44,875 nucleotides of DNA from Gemmatimonadota bacterium (GCA_013002425.1 JABDJQ010000273.1:1-44875), one strand, 5' to 3'; positions 10,301 to 17,658 are shown, counted from the first letter of the stretch. Notes: a model not told the origin generated them from the letters alone. Numbers and translations are program-made.

Positions 10301-10799
10301 CGGCCTCGTCTTCTTCTCTCAGAGCGCGGGCACGCTTCGTGTTCTATGGAACGAGGACGCGGGCGCAGACACTTACAGAATTTTCGCTTCGGGCGGTGGC
10401 GCACCGGAAGCGTTGACGGTGCGCGAGCTCCTCGTTACGCTCGGCGACGGCGCGGTGGCCCGTGCGAAGAGCGCGGGCGAGTCGATCGCGGTCACGGGGC
10501 CGCGTCTGCTTCACGTGTCGGGACCCGACGCGAGTCCGAACCCGTTCAACCCCGTGACGACTCTTCGCTATCACGTGCCGGGCGTTTCGGATGTCCTGCT
10601 CGTGATTTACGATTTGTCGGGGCGCGCCGTGCGCACGCTCGAAGCCGGTCGTCGCGCGGCCGGATGGCATGCGCCGGTCTGGGACGGAAAGAGCGACAAT
10701 GGCGAAGCGGTCGCGTCCGGTCTCTACTTCGCGCGTCTCGAAGCGCGCGGCGACGGGCACGACGACACCCGCACTTCGCGCATCGTCCTGATTCGTTGA
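1326..10799 (+). CDS. Giant secreted protein: about 31 Fn3 repeats, Big_5-like domain, dockerin, C-terminal FlgD-Ig-like module
   Basis: 3157 residues. A Sec signal peptide (ILPLLVALMSLAAPVHA) follows a second in-frame ATG at 1389, which is an equally plausible start. Then come about 31 fibronectin type III repeats of 85-95 residues. Thirty of them share a first-strand Cys (DSC-G-V-x-L-x-W type) and nearly all a second Cys late in the domain (N-x-CG-x-S), which suggests one disulfide per repeat. Residues about 2745-2845 resemble a bacterial Ig-like domain (Big_5/SbsA type). Residues 2852-2905 form a type I dockerin with two calcium loops: D2852-x-D-x-D...D2863, and DLNRDGRFGVGD at 2886-2897. 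The last 90 residues (SPNPFNPVTTLRYHV ... WDGKSDNGEAVASGLYFARL) are a FlgD-Ig-like sorting-type domain. A filamentous surface adhesin or scaffold is likely. The dockerin next to a cohesin-like lipoprotein gene suggests cell-surface tethering (inference). Confidence 0.88.
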   Translation: MNGVHAPEDVPRPPESKVSSLMRRLNRAIAILPLLVALMSLAAPVHAQLSAPGNLTASVDSCWGIALSWDSQPAADSFAVFTADTVRYSLTNSFRDSIAVVGVNTTYWVAAINNPGVGDSATAIGFRPAPFATVPGFTASLDRCDGILLSWTDVAGEAGYVLYRDSVEVDTLPPNTVSFLDGTAASGDSVSYRIEAWSDCEPAPVASGTVNGWRKPAAPPVVSGLAATSDLCTGIEVSWIDVPREEAYVIERDGVPIDTIGPDLTVYLDASAFSDITYNYRVGPYNECSASPAFGLSITGRRLQPAPAAPSNVTASDTSCAVVFLSWSLSVTDGTYIIYRDNIAIDTVPSATLTYVDSVPGGSYVYGVAGENACGTSPDSTVAIGTVLPGPPAAPVTFTASDTSCSVVVLEWSASVDADYYLVYRDGARIDSLAAAVLGYQDSPGGSGSFTYGIAAGNECGVSDSTEAKGVVLPGAPGAITGFTAGDTACVSVTMNWDTAVDADTVFLQRGGAEIAQFLLGETTFNEVVPPGVYEYSIFAANECGRSITVIDSVEVFPLPVPPTALAASIDSCGLVHVTWTGAAGDAGYAVYREDAFLANVTDSFYGDTAAPIGASTYWIATLNACGASDSVSVVGTRPPDAPSAPALAAATDDSCTAVFVSWSASADADSYFVYRDGAVIARTVLLAFADTPPPGTYDYAVAAGNSCGVSDSTVDSGTLLPPPPIAPTLASASDSLCDRVEITWGDVANEAGYVVYRNSVVLDTVPANTVLFTDTGIAPGASSNYQVGAFNACSAGPAVSGSLAGSRLPAAPAAVNDLVASDDSCGVVVLAWTDVADEDGYVIERDGAPIDTIAAGATGYRDSPASIDVALSYRVGVFNTCSGGVIFGNADFGTALPGAPGLPANVLATDDSCGAVYITWTPGADIDSQFVLRNGAILERLGPADASYQDLTAVPAVTYAYAIRSRNDCGATDSGADNGTRPPDAPVSPAGLAATLDSCAYVLLAWGDVADEDGYTVYRDSTPLLTLPPNVVVWRDSSALPGATYTYQVSAFNGCSIAPALSNTAQGSRPPVPVAVTGLFATDDDCDFVQLTWVDGTDESGYRVERDGGVLVDLPPDVTSFTDSSIPAGTTAAYRVGALAQCIPDAAYSSEANGTRLAAVPIVPASVVATDDSCAAVRVTWNASPGADGYEVLRDGLFAGLVSDGSLFFRDVTPPPGASFYEVRALNACGTSAAAGDSGAAAEPPAIPVIDSASTDRCDGIMITWIDVANEDGYIVYRNLIGIDTLPADVTSYLDTLADGALPTLYRVGAFAPCFPAPTPSNPAQGVRLPTPPVPVTGLVATTDRCDGIALTWDDTEGEEFYIVARNGFAIANLPAGSVSHLDTTALAGSTNDYRVGGANFCSGGLPVYGDSVQGSRPFAAPEAVDSLTASQDSCGVIRLEWIAPVESDTVSIVRDFVDEIARIPAAAGFYRDTSSVTGSPLYSLTALNSCGASKPVLIQGARKPDTPPPPATVSASTDSCDGVFLAWSDVENEFGYIILRGGVLVDTVLADVTSYVDTTAAPGVDHSYEIGPFNDCTITPLFSAAVTGAILPPPVPVTTLTASTDNCAGIQLTWTGVAFASGYSVYRAGVFLDSVAPGVTAYLDTAVAYGSTHRYQIGSLNRCSFGPVFGDTLSGTRPFDQPDPPAGVSATDDLCQVVNVVWNESPNATSYVIERNGNQIGEVFDSPYFFTDTSVQPGSYTYAVKARNLCGTSTGSVDTGTRRAGPGEPSNLTATQDLCEGVRLTWSAAANVSSYTIRRGGVTIATNLPASATTYFDDGATGGVSSIYTVEALNVCGSRISDPGVVGRRLAGAPSGPSNVSATDGGCSEIAITWSYSGSTTSLVGFQISFRDLNTGGVYDSITTLPVSSNSFVHTPPPGNYEYWVSARNQCGSSPQTDGSQDEGAILGIPPAPAWDAASDSSSCTGESFTLRWNALPNVLEYRVSQGGFVVSTVDTSFAFVRSQTGDYNFTVTAFTACGPGSASTLFPVTVLASPSPPTNVSASQDSCGFIDLVWQNGTDSRVWIASAGDTAFLGAGVQSWRDDHPDGGPRSYHVGGYNACGTLGSTTLLTGFAFPDFLPAPDSVHATDGLCDSVIVTWTYEAPLEPVQDFRVIRYDGASATTIAFLSSDDVYRVVDTPPDAASRRYGVQAENRCALSIATEDFGRANRTPGIPIWTAEVGDACQSASFSLRWQAVSGAGSYEVFRDGSLIATVLQPSLRLSVFETGEFEFRVRAVSDCGPGPLGESQLVRVVDLPAVPLDVRIDSSYCDSVHVTWSPQLDSIRVTRSDRVDPVYVGAGNGFATDFPVKGVTYRVRSFNGCGESEEVTVTLGRPLIRPPAPVAVTASNTLCDSVVITWSMPQSQIVLSGFEISRTRNDSTTIVANSLAPSLRRFVDRGGVGLYEYRIVATNECGVSLDVETARDFGSFRPAFLATNFSSESDSVGCRGSNIELVWEPDPDALFYNVWETGDEIPVAVVAGSNSSASLLVTSIGDRSYELQSVGVCGDGLRSAPWLVRVGETPVRLSGLRASDDLCGAVRLDWNRSASVMEEVRVYRSGEWIASASPTDTTFMDESVALGETYEYFVVGASRCGTAGASPVAEGSALRGLTSPVLSGPPSGATNLPIPVTMSWTPVPAAIGYYLEVQDPDVSEIVLDSLLPASPSVTIGGLSLGERYLWRVATVDDCGPGIPSAWRNFQTIQSAPAVLASDPASFATGVALDANVRVVFSLPIDPASLSGAQLFRGDTEVPVSRRLETEGSVLVVDPVDSLRFNTTYSLLVGGLRDIFGQGLGGTAPITFTTAPAPRPVGDVDIDFQRTPADVARAADIVLGRVNPAEYDVGEIDLNRDGRFGVGDVVLLGKLIVKEGVVLLPDFSKSAPHAIRFASEPSDGRADADGYALRLTLEGDASRSTFLSLAWPEDAGRVTAIERLQNVNVVQSAGEGQNTNAEGGLVFFSQSAGTLRVLWNEDAGADTYRIFASGGGAPEALTVRELLVTLGDGAVARAKSAGESIAVTGPRLLHVSGPDASPNPFNPVTTLRYHVPGVSDVLLVIYDLSGRAVRTLEAGRRAAGWHAPVWDGKSDNGEAVASGLYFARLEARGDGHDDTRTSRIVLIR

Positions 10800-10818
10800 C
10801 CCTGGAGTTTGCTCTGCA

Positions 10819-12744
10819 ATGAACTGGATTCTCTGGGGCATTTTCTCGGGCCTGCTGCTTCGGGCCGGGGAGCTTTCGGTACTCGGCCGCTCGATACGGA
10901 TCGGCCCCGGCGATTTCCTGATCGGACTCGCGGGGACGGTATTCGGTTCACTCTTTCTCTTCCTGGCGATCGGGCTCATTCTCCGCGGGGTTGCGGTTCT
11001 GCTGAAGCGCGACTGGTTCGCGAATGCCGGCGATCGATTCCTTCTCGCGCTGCTGCAGGCGGCTCTATTCTTCACGATCTGGTGGGCGCTTCGCGCGGAC
11101 CTCTTTACTCTCGCCGGAAGCGGTACCGGCAAGTTGCTGTTCGGGGCCATGCTGCTGGCGTCGTGCGCGCTCTTCTTCGTTCTGCGTCCCGCGCTCGAAC
11201 GTATACCCGCGCAGATTCCGGCGGCGCTGCTGCTCGTGGCGGGCGCGGGGCTCGCGATGGCGGGAACGTTCGGGCCGGTACGGTTCGCCCCCGAGAAGAC
11301 GGCCGACGCGGGAACGGTCGAGGGGGGCGCGCCCGACACGGTCGTAGCGGAAACCGGCGGCCGGCCGAATATCGTTCTCATTCTGATCGACACGCTCCGC
11401 GGGGATCGCCTGCAGTTCGACCGCAAGGTGACGCGCAATCCGAGCCTCGCGAAACTCGCGCGTACTTCCGTTCGCTACACGAAGGCACGTTCGACGAACA
11501 GCTGGACCGCGCCCTCCGTCGCCGGAATCCTGACTTCGCGGTATCCGTCGCAGCACGGCGTGCATCACGGCACGGCGCGTCTGCCCGAGCGCGAACTGTC
11601 GTTCGTCGAGACGCTGCAGCAGAGCGGGTATCGCACGGCCGCCGTGACGGCGAACAGCGTGATCGGCAGAGACTTCGGCTTCGCACAGGGTTTCGACTTC
11701 TACCTCGACACGAAGAACGCGTTCCCGTTCGGCTTCTTTCTCGATCAGCTTTCGCGGCTCTGGAAAATGCGATTCGAAAAGGGAAGTCAGCCCGAAGTGC
11801 AGGCGTTCTTTCATCGCGTCACCCGCTACTACCAGCACGCGGAGCAGGTCACGCGGAACGCGCGTGCGGTGGCCGACGGTCTCGCCGAAGAAGCGGAGCC
11901 GTTCTTCCTGCTCGTGCACTACATGGACCCGCATCGGCCGTACCGCGCTCCGCTCCGCTACTGGCGCGACGAAGATGCGGAATACGACGGTCCCGTGAAC
12001 GGCTTCGAATACATGAAGTACGACGAAAGCGCGGGCGCGTTTCGCGTGGGCGGCGTGAAGCTCGGGCCCGATGACGTAGCGCAGTTCGTGCGCCTCTACG
12101 ACGCGGAGATCCGGCACGTCGACGACGCGATCGGGAGTTTCGTCGCGGGGCTCAAGAGCGCCGGCGTTTTTGAAGAGAGCTACGTCATGGTGACGGCCGA
12201 CCACGGCGAGTACTTCGGGGAGCACGGTCTTTCCGCGCACTCGGACGTATATGCGCCCTGCATCGACGTGCCCCTTCTCGTTCGCCCGCCCGGGGGCGCG
12301 GCGCAGTCCACTTATAACGAGTACGTGCAGACGCGCCAGATCCCGGCAACGGTGCTCGCGTGGTCGGGGCAGGGCGACGCGGCCGCTGCCATGGAGGCGC
12401 CCCCGATTCCGTTTCCGGCTCTCGGCACCGGTGAGCCGATCGATCATGTTTTCGTCGAAGCCGAGGACGGCCCGACCGGGTTTCGACGCTCGGTCGAGCG
12501 CGACGACTGGAAGCTGATTCGCGGCGCGAACGGCCAGGAGCTGTACGATCGCGGCGCTGATCCGGGCGAAGTCACGAACCTGTTCGCGCTCGTGGAAAGC
12601 GACGCCGCCCTGCAGCGCACGTATCAAACGCTCGATTCGCTTTTGATTTCGTTCGAGGAAGCGATGCGGGTGTTCGGCGGGTCCGGCGAGAGCATGACGG
12701 CCGAGCAGGAAGAGGCGCTTCGCGCGCTCGGATACCTCGACTAG
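10819..12744 (+). CDS. Membrane sulfatase / alkaline-phosphatase-fold enzyme with Thr nucleophile
   Basis: 641 residues. The first 160 carry about five hydrophobic segments. After these comes a sulfatase-fold catalytic domain starting NIVLILIDTLRGDRL, with metal-binding Asp in the first motif. The nucleophile motif is SWTAPSVAGILTSRYP, in which Thr230 sits where classical sulfatases have the Cys or Ser converted to formylglycine. HYMDPHRPY and TADHGEYFGEHG supply further metal ligands. With Thr as nucleophile the enzyme may instead be a phosphotransferase or phosphohydrolase, as in the LtaS and phosphoethanolamine-transferase relatives. Its substrate is unknown. It starts 19 nt after the giant Fn3 gene, with GGAG about 11 nt before the ATG, so the two are probably co-transcribed. 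Confidence 0.85.
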   Translation: MNWILWGIFSGLLLRAGELSVLGRSIRIGPGDFLIGLAGTVFGSLFLFLAIGLILRGVAVLLKRDWFANAGDRFLLALLQAALFFTIWWALRADLFTLAGSGTGKLLFGAMLLASCALFFVLRPALERIPAQIPAALLLVAGAGLAMAGTFGPVRFAPEKTADAGTVEGGAPDTVVAETGGRPNIVLILIDTLRGDRLQFDRKVTRNPSLAKLARTSVRYTKARSTNSWTAPSVAGILTSRYPSQHGVHHGTARLPERELSFVETLQQSGYRTAAVTANSVIGRDFGFAQGFDFYLDTKNAFPFGFFLDQLSRLWKMRFEKGSQPEVQAFFHRVTRYYQHAEQVTRNARAVADGLAEEAEPFFLLVHYMDPHRPYRAPLRYWRDEDAEYDGPVNGFEYMKYDESAGAFRVGGVKLGPDDVAQFVRLYDAEIRHVDDAIGSFVAGLKSAGVFEESYVMVTADHGEYFGEHGLSAHSDVYAPCIDVPLLVRPPGGAAQSTYNEYVQTRQIPATVLAWSGQGDAAAAMEAPPIPFPALGTGEPIDHVFVEAEDGPTGFRRSVERDDWKLIRGANGQELYDRGADPGEVTNLFALVESDAALQRTYQTLDSLLISFEEAMRVFGGSGESMTAEQEEALRALGYLD

Positions 12745-12745
12745 G

Positions 12746-12754
12746 TGCTATAGT
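12746..12754 (+). promoter_or_regulatory. Extended -10 (TG-C-TATAGT), leaderless start
   Basis: TG at 12746-12747, one base, TATAGT at 12749-12754, then exactly 6 nt before the ATG at 12761. Transcription would begin on the A of the start codon. There is no Shine-Dalgarno sequence. The element overlaps the end of the sulfatase gene (stop at 12742-12744) by almost nothing, so the C25-like gene probably has its own promoter. Confidence 0.55.
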
Positions 12755-12760
12755 TCGAAC

Positions 12761-15700
12761 ATGAACCGATTGCCGCCTTTTCGCGCCGTGTCCCGTCGCT
12801 CTGCGAATCTGCTGCGAATTTTTTGTCCGGCGTTCTCCGCGCTCTTTCTGTGCGGGGCTGTCGCGACTGCGCACGACCTTCCCTCCGGCTTCACTCTTCT
12901 CGACGACTCTCCTCAAGGCCTCACATTTCGATACGACGCGCCGGAATGGACACGTCGATCCGTCGACCTGGATGGCGGGGGGCGCGCCACGCTGCTTGCG
13001 GCGCCCGGCTGGACTCCGGGCGAGGACGAAGGTCGGCCTGCGTTTCCCGCCGCGTCGATTCCGATTGCCCTGCCGCCGGGCGGAACGGTGCGTGTCGAAA
13101 TCGTGTCGGAACGGGTGCGCTCTCCCGGTTCGTACACGGCGCCGTTCGGAAGCGGGCGGCCTCACGCGCCGTATAATGAGAAAGGCGCCGCCGGTCAGCG
13201 CCCGTGGGCGCGTGTTGCGAAGCCGGGGCACGTCCGCGATCAGCGTGTCGCTTCGCTCGTAATCGAACCGGTCCGCTTCGTGTCCGACACCGGCGCGAAG
13301 CCCGGCACGCAACGCCGGGTCGAAGAACTGGAACGCGCGACGATTCGAGTGACGTTCGAGGGCGGCGGGGAGAAACCGCCGGCAACATCGGGCGATCCGC
13401 TGCACGCAGAGTCGCACGAGCGGCGCAATTCGGCTTTATCGAATCGAGAGGCGCTCTACCGCGCGCTGACCGTGAACCATGAAACCGGCCGCGCGTGGCG
13501 GGCGGAGGCGTCCGGTCGACGCGGCGGCGCGGGTGCCGGCGCAAACGTTGCGAACGTCGCGCGCGCCCGCGCGCTGCGTGACGGCGACTCGTTTTCGTCG
13601 AGTCCGGACTGGTTGAAGCTCACCGTGTCCGAGCGCGGCATGACGCGCGTGACGTATCAGGACTTTCTCGATGCGGGGCTTCTGAACCCGCGCAATGCGG
13701 TGGGCGATCCGCGCACTCTTCGCATGTACACGGGCTCCGCGCGTGAACTTCCCGAGTCGATCGCCGTGCCGCGCCCGGACTGGATGGACCAGACCGCGAT
13801 TCTCGTGGCGGGCGGTGACGACGGCACGTTCGACCCGGGCGACGCCGTCGAGTTTTACGCGCTCCCGCCTGACGACTTTGCGGACTACTTCGATCCCGCC
13901 GCGCCCGACCCGGACGAGTGGGTGTTTCATCGCTACGCGGACGACGGCGTCTACTGGCTCACCTGGGGGGGCGAATTCGAGGAGCCCGCGGAACGAATGG
14001 TGAGCGTAAATCCGGCGGGCGCCGGGAGAGGGTCGGGCGGGAACGACACGCGCGGGCAGGAAGCCGCTGCCGCCGCGCACACGTTTCGCGCCCGCGCGCA
14101 CTATGAGGAGAACCGCTCCTTTCATGACGAGACACGGTTCGGAACGGACCTCTACTTCTACGACCTGCTCACGAGATCCCGCCCCGACAAGACGTATCGT
14201 CTCGCGGAGCTGACGCACGCGGACACCGCCTCGCCCGGGTTGCTTCGCGTTCACGTGATCCATGCCGTGAACGAAAGAACGGGCGACAACGGGGGCAGCC
14301 AGGAAGTTCGTTACACGATGAACGAGGGCGAACCGGCTCTCGCACAATGGAACAGCGACGCGATCGAAGAGGGGGCGATCGTGTCTCCGATCCTGCTCGA
14401 CTCCTCCGTGACGGTCGTGAACGGCCCGAACCGCGTGCGTCTCGAGGCGCTCCGGCGGGCGGACCTCTGGCTCGACTGGATCGAGATCTTCTACGATCGT
14501 TTCTTCGAGGCCGACAGCGGGTCGCTCGCGTTCACTCTCGAAGCGGGAAGCCACGCCCTTTCGCTCGGAGGGCTCTCTGAGAACGCGCGGGTCTTCGACG
14601 TGACGAACAGGCTCGCGCCACGCGAATGGACGGGCGCGGCGCACACGGAGGGACGGCTCGGGTTCACGGCAGATGTCTCCGCCCGAACACACGCCATCGC
14701 TCTCGATCAGGGCGCGTGGCCGGCTCCGGCTGCGATCGAGCTCACGCGCCCCGAAGACCTGCGCGCCGAAAGAGAAGGCGCGGAGTATGTCACGATCGCG
14801 GGCGAATTCTTCTTCGAAGAAGTCGAAACGCTCTTGCGCCATCGCGGTCTCGCTTACTCGACGCTGGTCGCGCGGGTATCCGATATCTTCGACGTCTACT
14901 CCTTCGGATTGCGCGACCCCGTCGCGATTCGTGACTTTCTCGCGAGCGCGTACGCTTCGTGGGACACACGCCCGCTCTTCGTGCTGCTCGCGGGAGACGC
15001 GACGAGTGACATCGCGGACAGACTCACCGGTGTGAGTAATCGCAACGATCTCCCGTCGTTTCCCGAACTCGACAGGCGCGGCCGGGAGGACTTCACGTTT
15101 CGAACCGATGACTTCTACTCCCTCGTCCACCCCGACACGATAGACGACGCGCTTCCCGATCTCGCGATCGGCCGGCTGCCCGCCCGGAACGAAGCGGAGC
15201 TTTCCACGATGCAGAAGAAGATCGTGGCTTACGATATCGCGCCGCCGTTCGGCGCCTGGAAGAACGAAACGCTCGTGCTCGCCGACGACCATCTGAAGGG
15301 ATCGTCCACCGAGGGAGACTGCGCGTTTCAGGGGGCGCACACGGAAGACAGCGAGAAGATCGCGCGCCGCCTTCCCGGATCGTTCGTGAAGCCGCGGATC
15401 TACCTGACGGAGTACGAGATCGGGAACAACGGCGAAAAACCGGAGGCGACGGCGGATCTGCTCGAACGCATGAACGACGGATTTCTCGTGAGCAGCTATA
15501 TCGGAAACGGCGGCTTCGACAGGATGACGGACGAGAATCTGCTTTCGCTCGGGGCGCTGCCGGCCGACGGGTTCGCCAACGAGGGCAGGGAATACCTGTT
15601 CACCGCCTGGACCTGTGATGTCGGTAGCTTCGATCTGCTGAGCGGAGAGTCGCTGAGCGAGCGGTTGATCGCGATGGAAGCGGGGGGCGCTCTTGCGGCG

Positions 15701-17035
15701 TATGCCGCCAACGCCTGCACGTTCGGCAACCTGTCGAGCGCTCTCGCTTTCGATTTCTTCGGCGCGCTCTTTCCCGCGCCGCACCAGACCATTGCCCTCG
15801 GCCTGGCGGGCATGATCGCGAAGGCGAACGCGAGCCATTCGCAGAGCTTTCTGCTGAACGCGCGCAAGTATCATCTGCTCGGCGATCCGGCGATGGAACT
15901 CGCGATTCCGCGTCTCGCGATCGATCTCGGCGACACGCTCGCTTTCGAGGCCGGCACGGTCTCGTCGCTGGCGGGAGCGATCGTTGATGAATCGGGTGAA
16001 GTCGTCTCTTCGTTCAGCGGGGAAGCGCGCGTGACCGTTCACGAAGTGTCGGACACGTCGGGCTTTCGTTATATCGACTCGCTCTGCTCCCCGTCTCCCT
16101 GGCCGGAGCGCAGCGTCGAGTACACGCTCACCGGCGAAGCCGTCTACGCCGCCACGCTTCCCGTCGTGAACGGGCGTTTCGCGACCGAGTTCGTCGCGCC
16201 GCTCGCCGCGCGGACCGGCTCGCTCGCCCGCGTTTCGGCCTACGCATCTTCGCCCGCGTTGCAGGTCGACGCGTCGGGCGGCACCGACTCGGCCGCGATC
16301 ACGCCCGCGCCGGACACGTTCCCGTACGACGATTCGGATCCGCCGCGCGTCACGCTCGCATTCGCAAGCGCCGGTGGTTCGGATCCGGCGCCGATCACGC
16401 TCACGACACCGATCGAAATCACGGTGCGCGACACGAGCGGCATCGACGTTCTGCAGTCAGACCCGTTTTATCAGATGCACGCGCGCGTCGACGGCGGCGA
16501 CCCGATTCCTCTGCTGCCGTTCTTCGCCGTCGATCCCGCGAGCTTCCGCACGGGGCGCGCCCGATTCACGCTGGCCGAGCTCGCCGCTCCGGCAACCCTC
16601 CCGCTCGGCGAGCACGAACTCGCGTTCGTATTCGCGGACGCGCGCGGGAACCGCGGCGAAACGATCCGGCGCGTGCGCGTCGTCTCCGATGAAGGGACGT
16701 TCGGCTTCATGCAGGACATCCTGAGCTATCCGAACCCGTTCGATCCGGAGCGCGAAGAGTCTGTTTTCTATACGGATTTCGGTTCGATCGGCGAGTTGAC
16801 GATCGAGATCTTCACGGTGAACGGGCGGAGAGTGCGCGTGTTTCGCGAATGCATCGCGGCGGGCGCGGAGAAGCTGAACTGCGCGTGGGACGGGCGGGAT
16901 GCGGACGGCGATCTCGTGGCGAACGGCGTGTATGTCGTGCGCGCCGCCGCCGTTTCGGCCGACGGCAGCGAACGCGACGAATCCCTCGGGAGAATAGTCG
17001 TATTGCGCCAGGGGGATCGCCGCATTCGCCGGTAG
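12761..17035 (+). CDS. Peptidase C25 (gingipain/PorU-like) family protein, catalytic His replaced by Asn
   Basis: 1424 residues with an N-terminal signal peptide (hydrophobic run near residues 18-37, ending in VATA). Long N-terminal beta-rich regions lead to a C25 peptidase domain at roughly residues 680-1050. It contains LFVLLAGDATSD, a DDFYS-type segment, PDLAIGRLPARNEAE, SYIGNGGFD and FTAWTCDVGSFD. In C25 enzymes the dyad is the His of a Y-x-GHG motif and a downstream Cys. Here the Cys is present (Cys952) but the His position is Asn916. The C-terminus (SYPNPFDPE ... WDGRDADGDLVANGVYVVRA) is a FlgD-Ig-like domain, the same layout as PorU, the type IX sortase. It could be a PorU-like component, a secreted protease or a pseudopeptidase. 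A leaderless promoter lies upstream. Confidence 0.8.
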   Translation: MNRLPPFRAVSRRSANLLRIFCPAFSALFLCGAVATAHDLPSGFTLLDDSPQGLTFRYDAPEWTRRSVDLDGGGRATLLAAPGWTPGEDEGRPAFPAASIPIALPPGGTVRVEIVSERVRSPGSYTAPFGSGRPHAPYNEKGAAGQRPWARVAKPGHVRDQRVASLVIEPVRFVSDTGAKPGTQRRVEELERATIRVTFEGGGEKPPATSGDPLHAESHERRNSALSNREALYRALTVNHETGRAWRAEASGRRGGAGAGANVANVARARALRDGDSFSSSPDWLKLTVSERGMTRVTYQDFLDAGLLNPRNAVGDPRTLRMYTGSARELPESIAVPRPDWMDQTAILVAGGDDGTFDPGDAVEFYALPPDDFADYFDPAAPDPDEWVFHRYADDGVYWLTWGGEFEEPAERMVSVNPAGAGRGSGGNDTRGQEAAAAAHTFRARAHYEENRSFHDETRFGTDLYFYDLLTRSRPDKTYRLAELTHADTASPGLLRVHVIHAVNERTGDNGGSQEVRYTMNEGEPALAQWNSDAIEEGAIVSPILLDSSVTVVNGPNRVRLEALRRADLWLDWIEIFYDRFFEADSGSLAFTLEAGSHALSLGGLSENARVFDVTNRLAPREWTGAAHTEGRLGFTADVSARTHAIALDQGAWPAPAAIELTRPEDLRAEREGAEYVTIAGEFFFEEVETLLRHRGLAYSTLVARVSDIFDVYSFGLRDPVAIRDFLASAYASWDTRPLFVLLAGDATSDIADRLTGVSNRNDLPSFPELDRRGREDFTFRTDDFYSLVHPDTIDDALPDLAIGRLPARNEAELSTMQKKIVAYDIAPPFGAWKNETLVLADDHLKGSSTEGDCAFQGAHTEDSEKIARRLPGSFVKPRIYLTEYEIGNNGEKPEATADLLERMNDGFLVSSYIGNGGFDRMTDENLLSLGALPADGFANEGREYLFTAWTCDVGSFDLLSGESLSERLIAMEAGGALAAYAANACTFGNLSSALAFDFFGALFPAPHQTIALGLAGMIAKANASHSQSFLLNARKYHLLGDPAMELAIPRLAIDLGDTLAFEAGTVSSLAGAIVDESGEVVSSFSGEARVTVHEVSDTSGFRYIDSLCSPSPWPERSVEYTLTGEAVYAATLPVVNGRFATEFVAPLAARTGSLARVSAYASSPALQVDASGGTDSAAITPAPDTFPYDDSDPPRVTLAFASAGGSDPAPITLTTPIEITVRDTSGIDVLQSDPFYQMHARVDGGDPIPLLPFFAVDPASFRTGRARFTLAELAAPATLPLGEHELAFVFADARGNRGETIRRVRVVSDEGTFGFMQDILSYPNPFDPEREESVFYTDFGSIGELTIEIFTVNGRRVRVFRECIAAGAEKLNCAWDGRDADGDLVANGVYVVRAAAVSADGSERDESLGRIVVLRQGDRRIRR

Positions 17036-17043
17036 GCCGGAAT

Positions 17044-17337
17044 CTAGAGGACGATGACGGAGTCTTCTTCGCCGTGTTCGTTCGGAATGAACTTGTCGGC
17101 TTCGCCGTCGTTCTCCCACTTCTTGCCGTCGAGCAGGTACCGATACCGGTATTCCTTGCCCGAGTCGAGCGAGATCGTCGTCGAGAAGCTGCCGTCCTTC
17201 CGCTTCTTCAGCGGATGAGCCTTCGGATCCCAGTCATTGAATTCGCCGAGCACGCAGGCTTTGCGCGCTTTGAAGTCGGCCGGGAGCGTGAAGGTCACGC
17301 GGCATCCCCTGCCGGTCTTCGTGTAAGTCTTTTTCAT
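17044..17337 (-). CDS. Small glycogen-binding (CBM48 / isoamylase early-set) domain protein
   Basis: 97 residues. The whole protein is one early-set Ig-like domain of the kind found in AMPK-beta and isoamylases: VTFTLPADFKARKACVLGEF, then NDWDP, GSFSTTISLDSGKEYRYRYL and DGKKWENDGEADKF. The aromatic residues of NDW, YRYRYL and KKW are those expected to contact alpha-glucan. The ATG at 17337 is preferred over 17397 because AGAGGAGACGAG places GGAG 5-6 nt before it. The gene converges on the C25-like gene, with only 8 nt between the two stops. Such stand-alone domains are usually cytoplasmic. Ligand and partner are unknown. Confidence 0.85.
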   Translation of the reverse strand: MKKTYTKTGRGCRVTFTLPADFKARKACVLGEFNDWDPKAHPLKKRKDGSFSTTISLDSGKEYRYRYLLDGKKWENDGEADKFIPNEHGEEDSVIVL

Positions 17338-17658
17338 CTCGTCTCCTCTTCCCTCGCGCAGTTCGGCGCGGGGAGTATCTGCTGCATAATTTGACATAAA
17401 TTAGGCGTATGGACCCCATTCCGCAAGGACCCGGGGGCGAAAATTCGATGGATTGTCGTCGCCGGGATACGGGGCCTGAGCGGAGCGGTTCCTTCTCCCA
17501 TCTTACCACACGAACACCCCGGCTGCCGCTCGCCGAAACGCCCGGTGACCGCGCCGCATGCCGCCCTTCGACGGTCGTGCGACAGCCCACCGCCGGCCAC
17601 AGGCCTTCAGCTGCAACCGATTGAATCTGCATGGTTTGCGCGAGGATGTACAACCCGG
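17338..17658. other. Intergenic region between divergent genes
   Basis: About 320 bases between the CBM48-type gene (-) and the lipoprotein gene at 17696 (+). The part nearest the minus-strand gene is AT-rich (ataatttgacataaatta, 17386-17403) and must hold its promoter. On the plus strand it also contains a perfect TTGACA (17391-17396) with no good -10 box downstream. The short open frames here overlap one another and lack ribosome-binding sites. I see no convincing gene. Confidence 0.5.

Noticed and set aside
11065..12627. 520-codon open frame on the minus strand
   Set aside because: Antisense to the sulfatase-fold gene; same shadow composition.
13436..16042. 868-codon open frame on the minus strand
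   Set aside because: Antisense to the C25-like gene, with Arg-rich composition and no recognisable domain or start signal.
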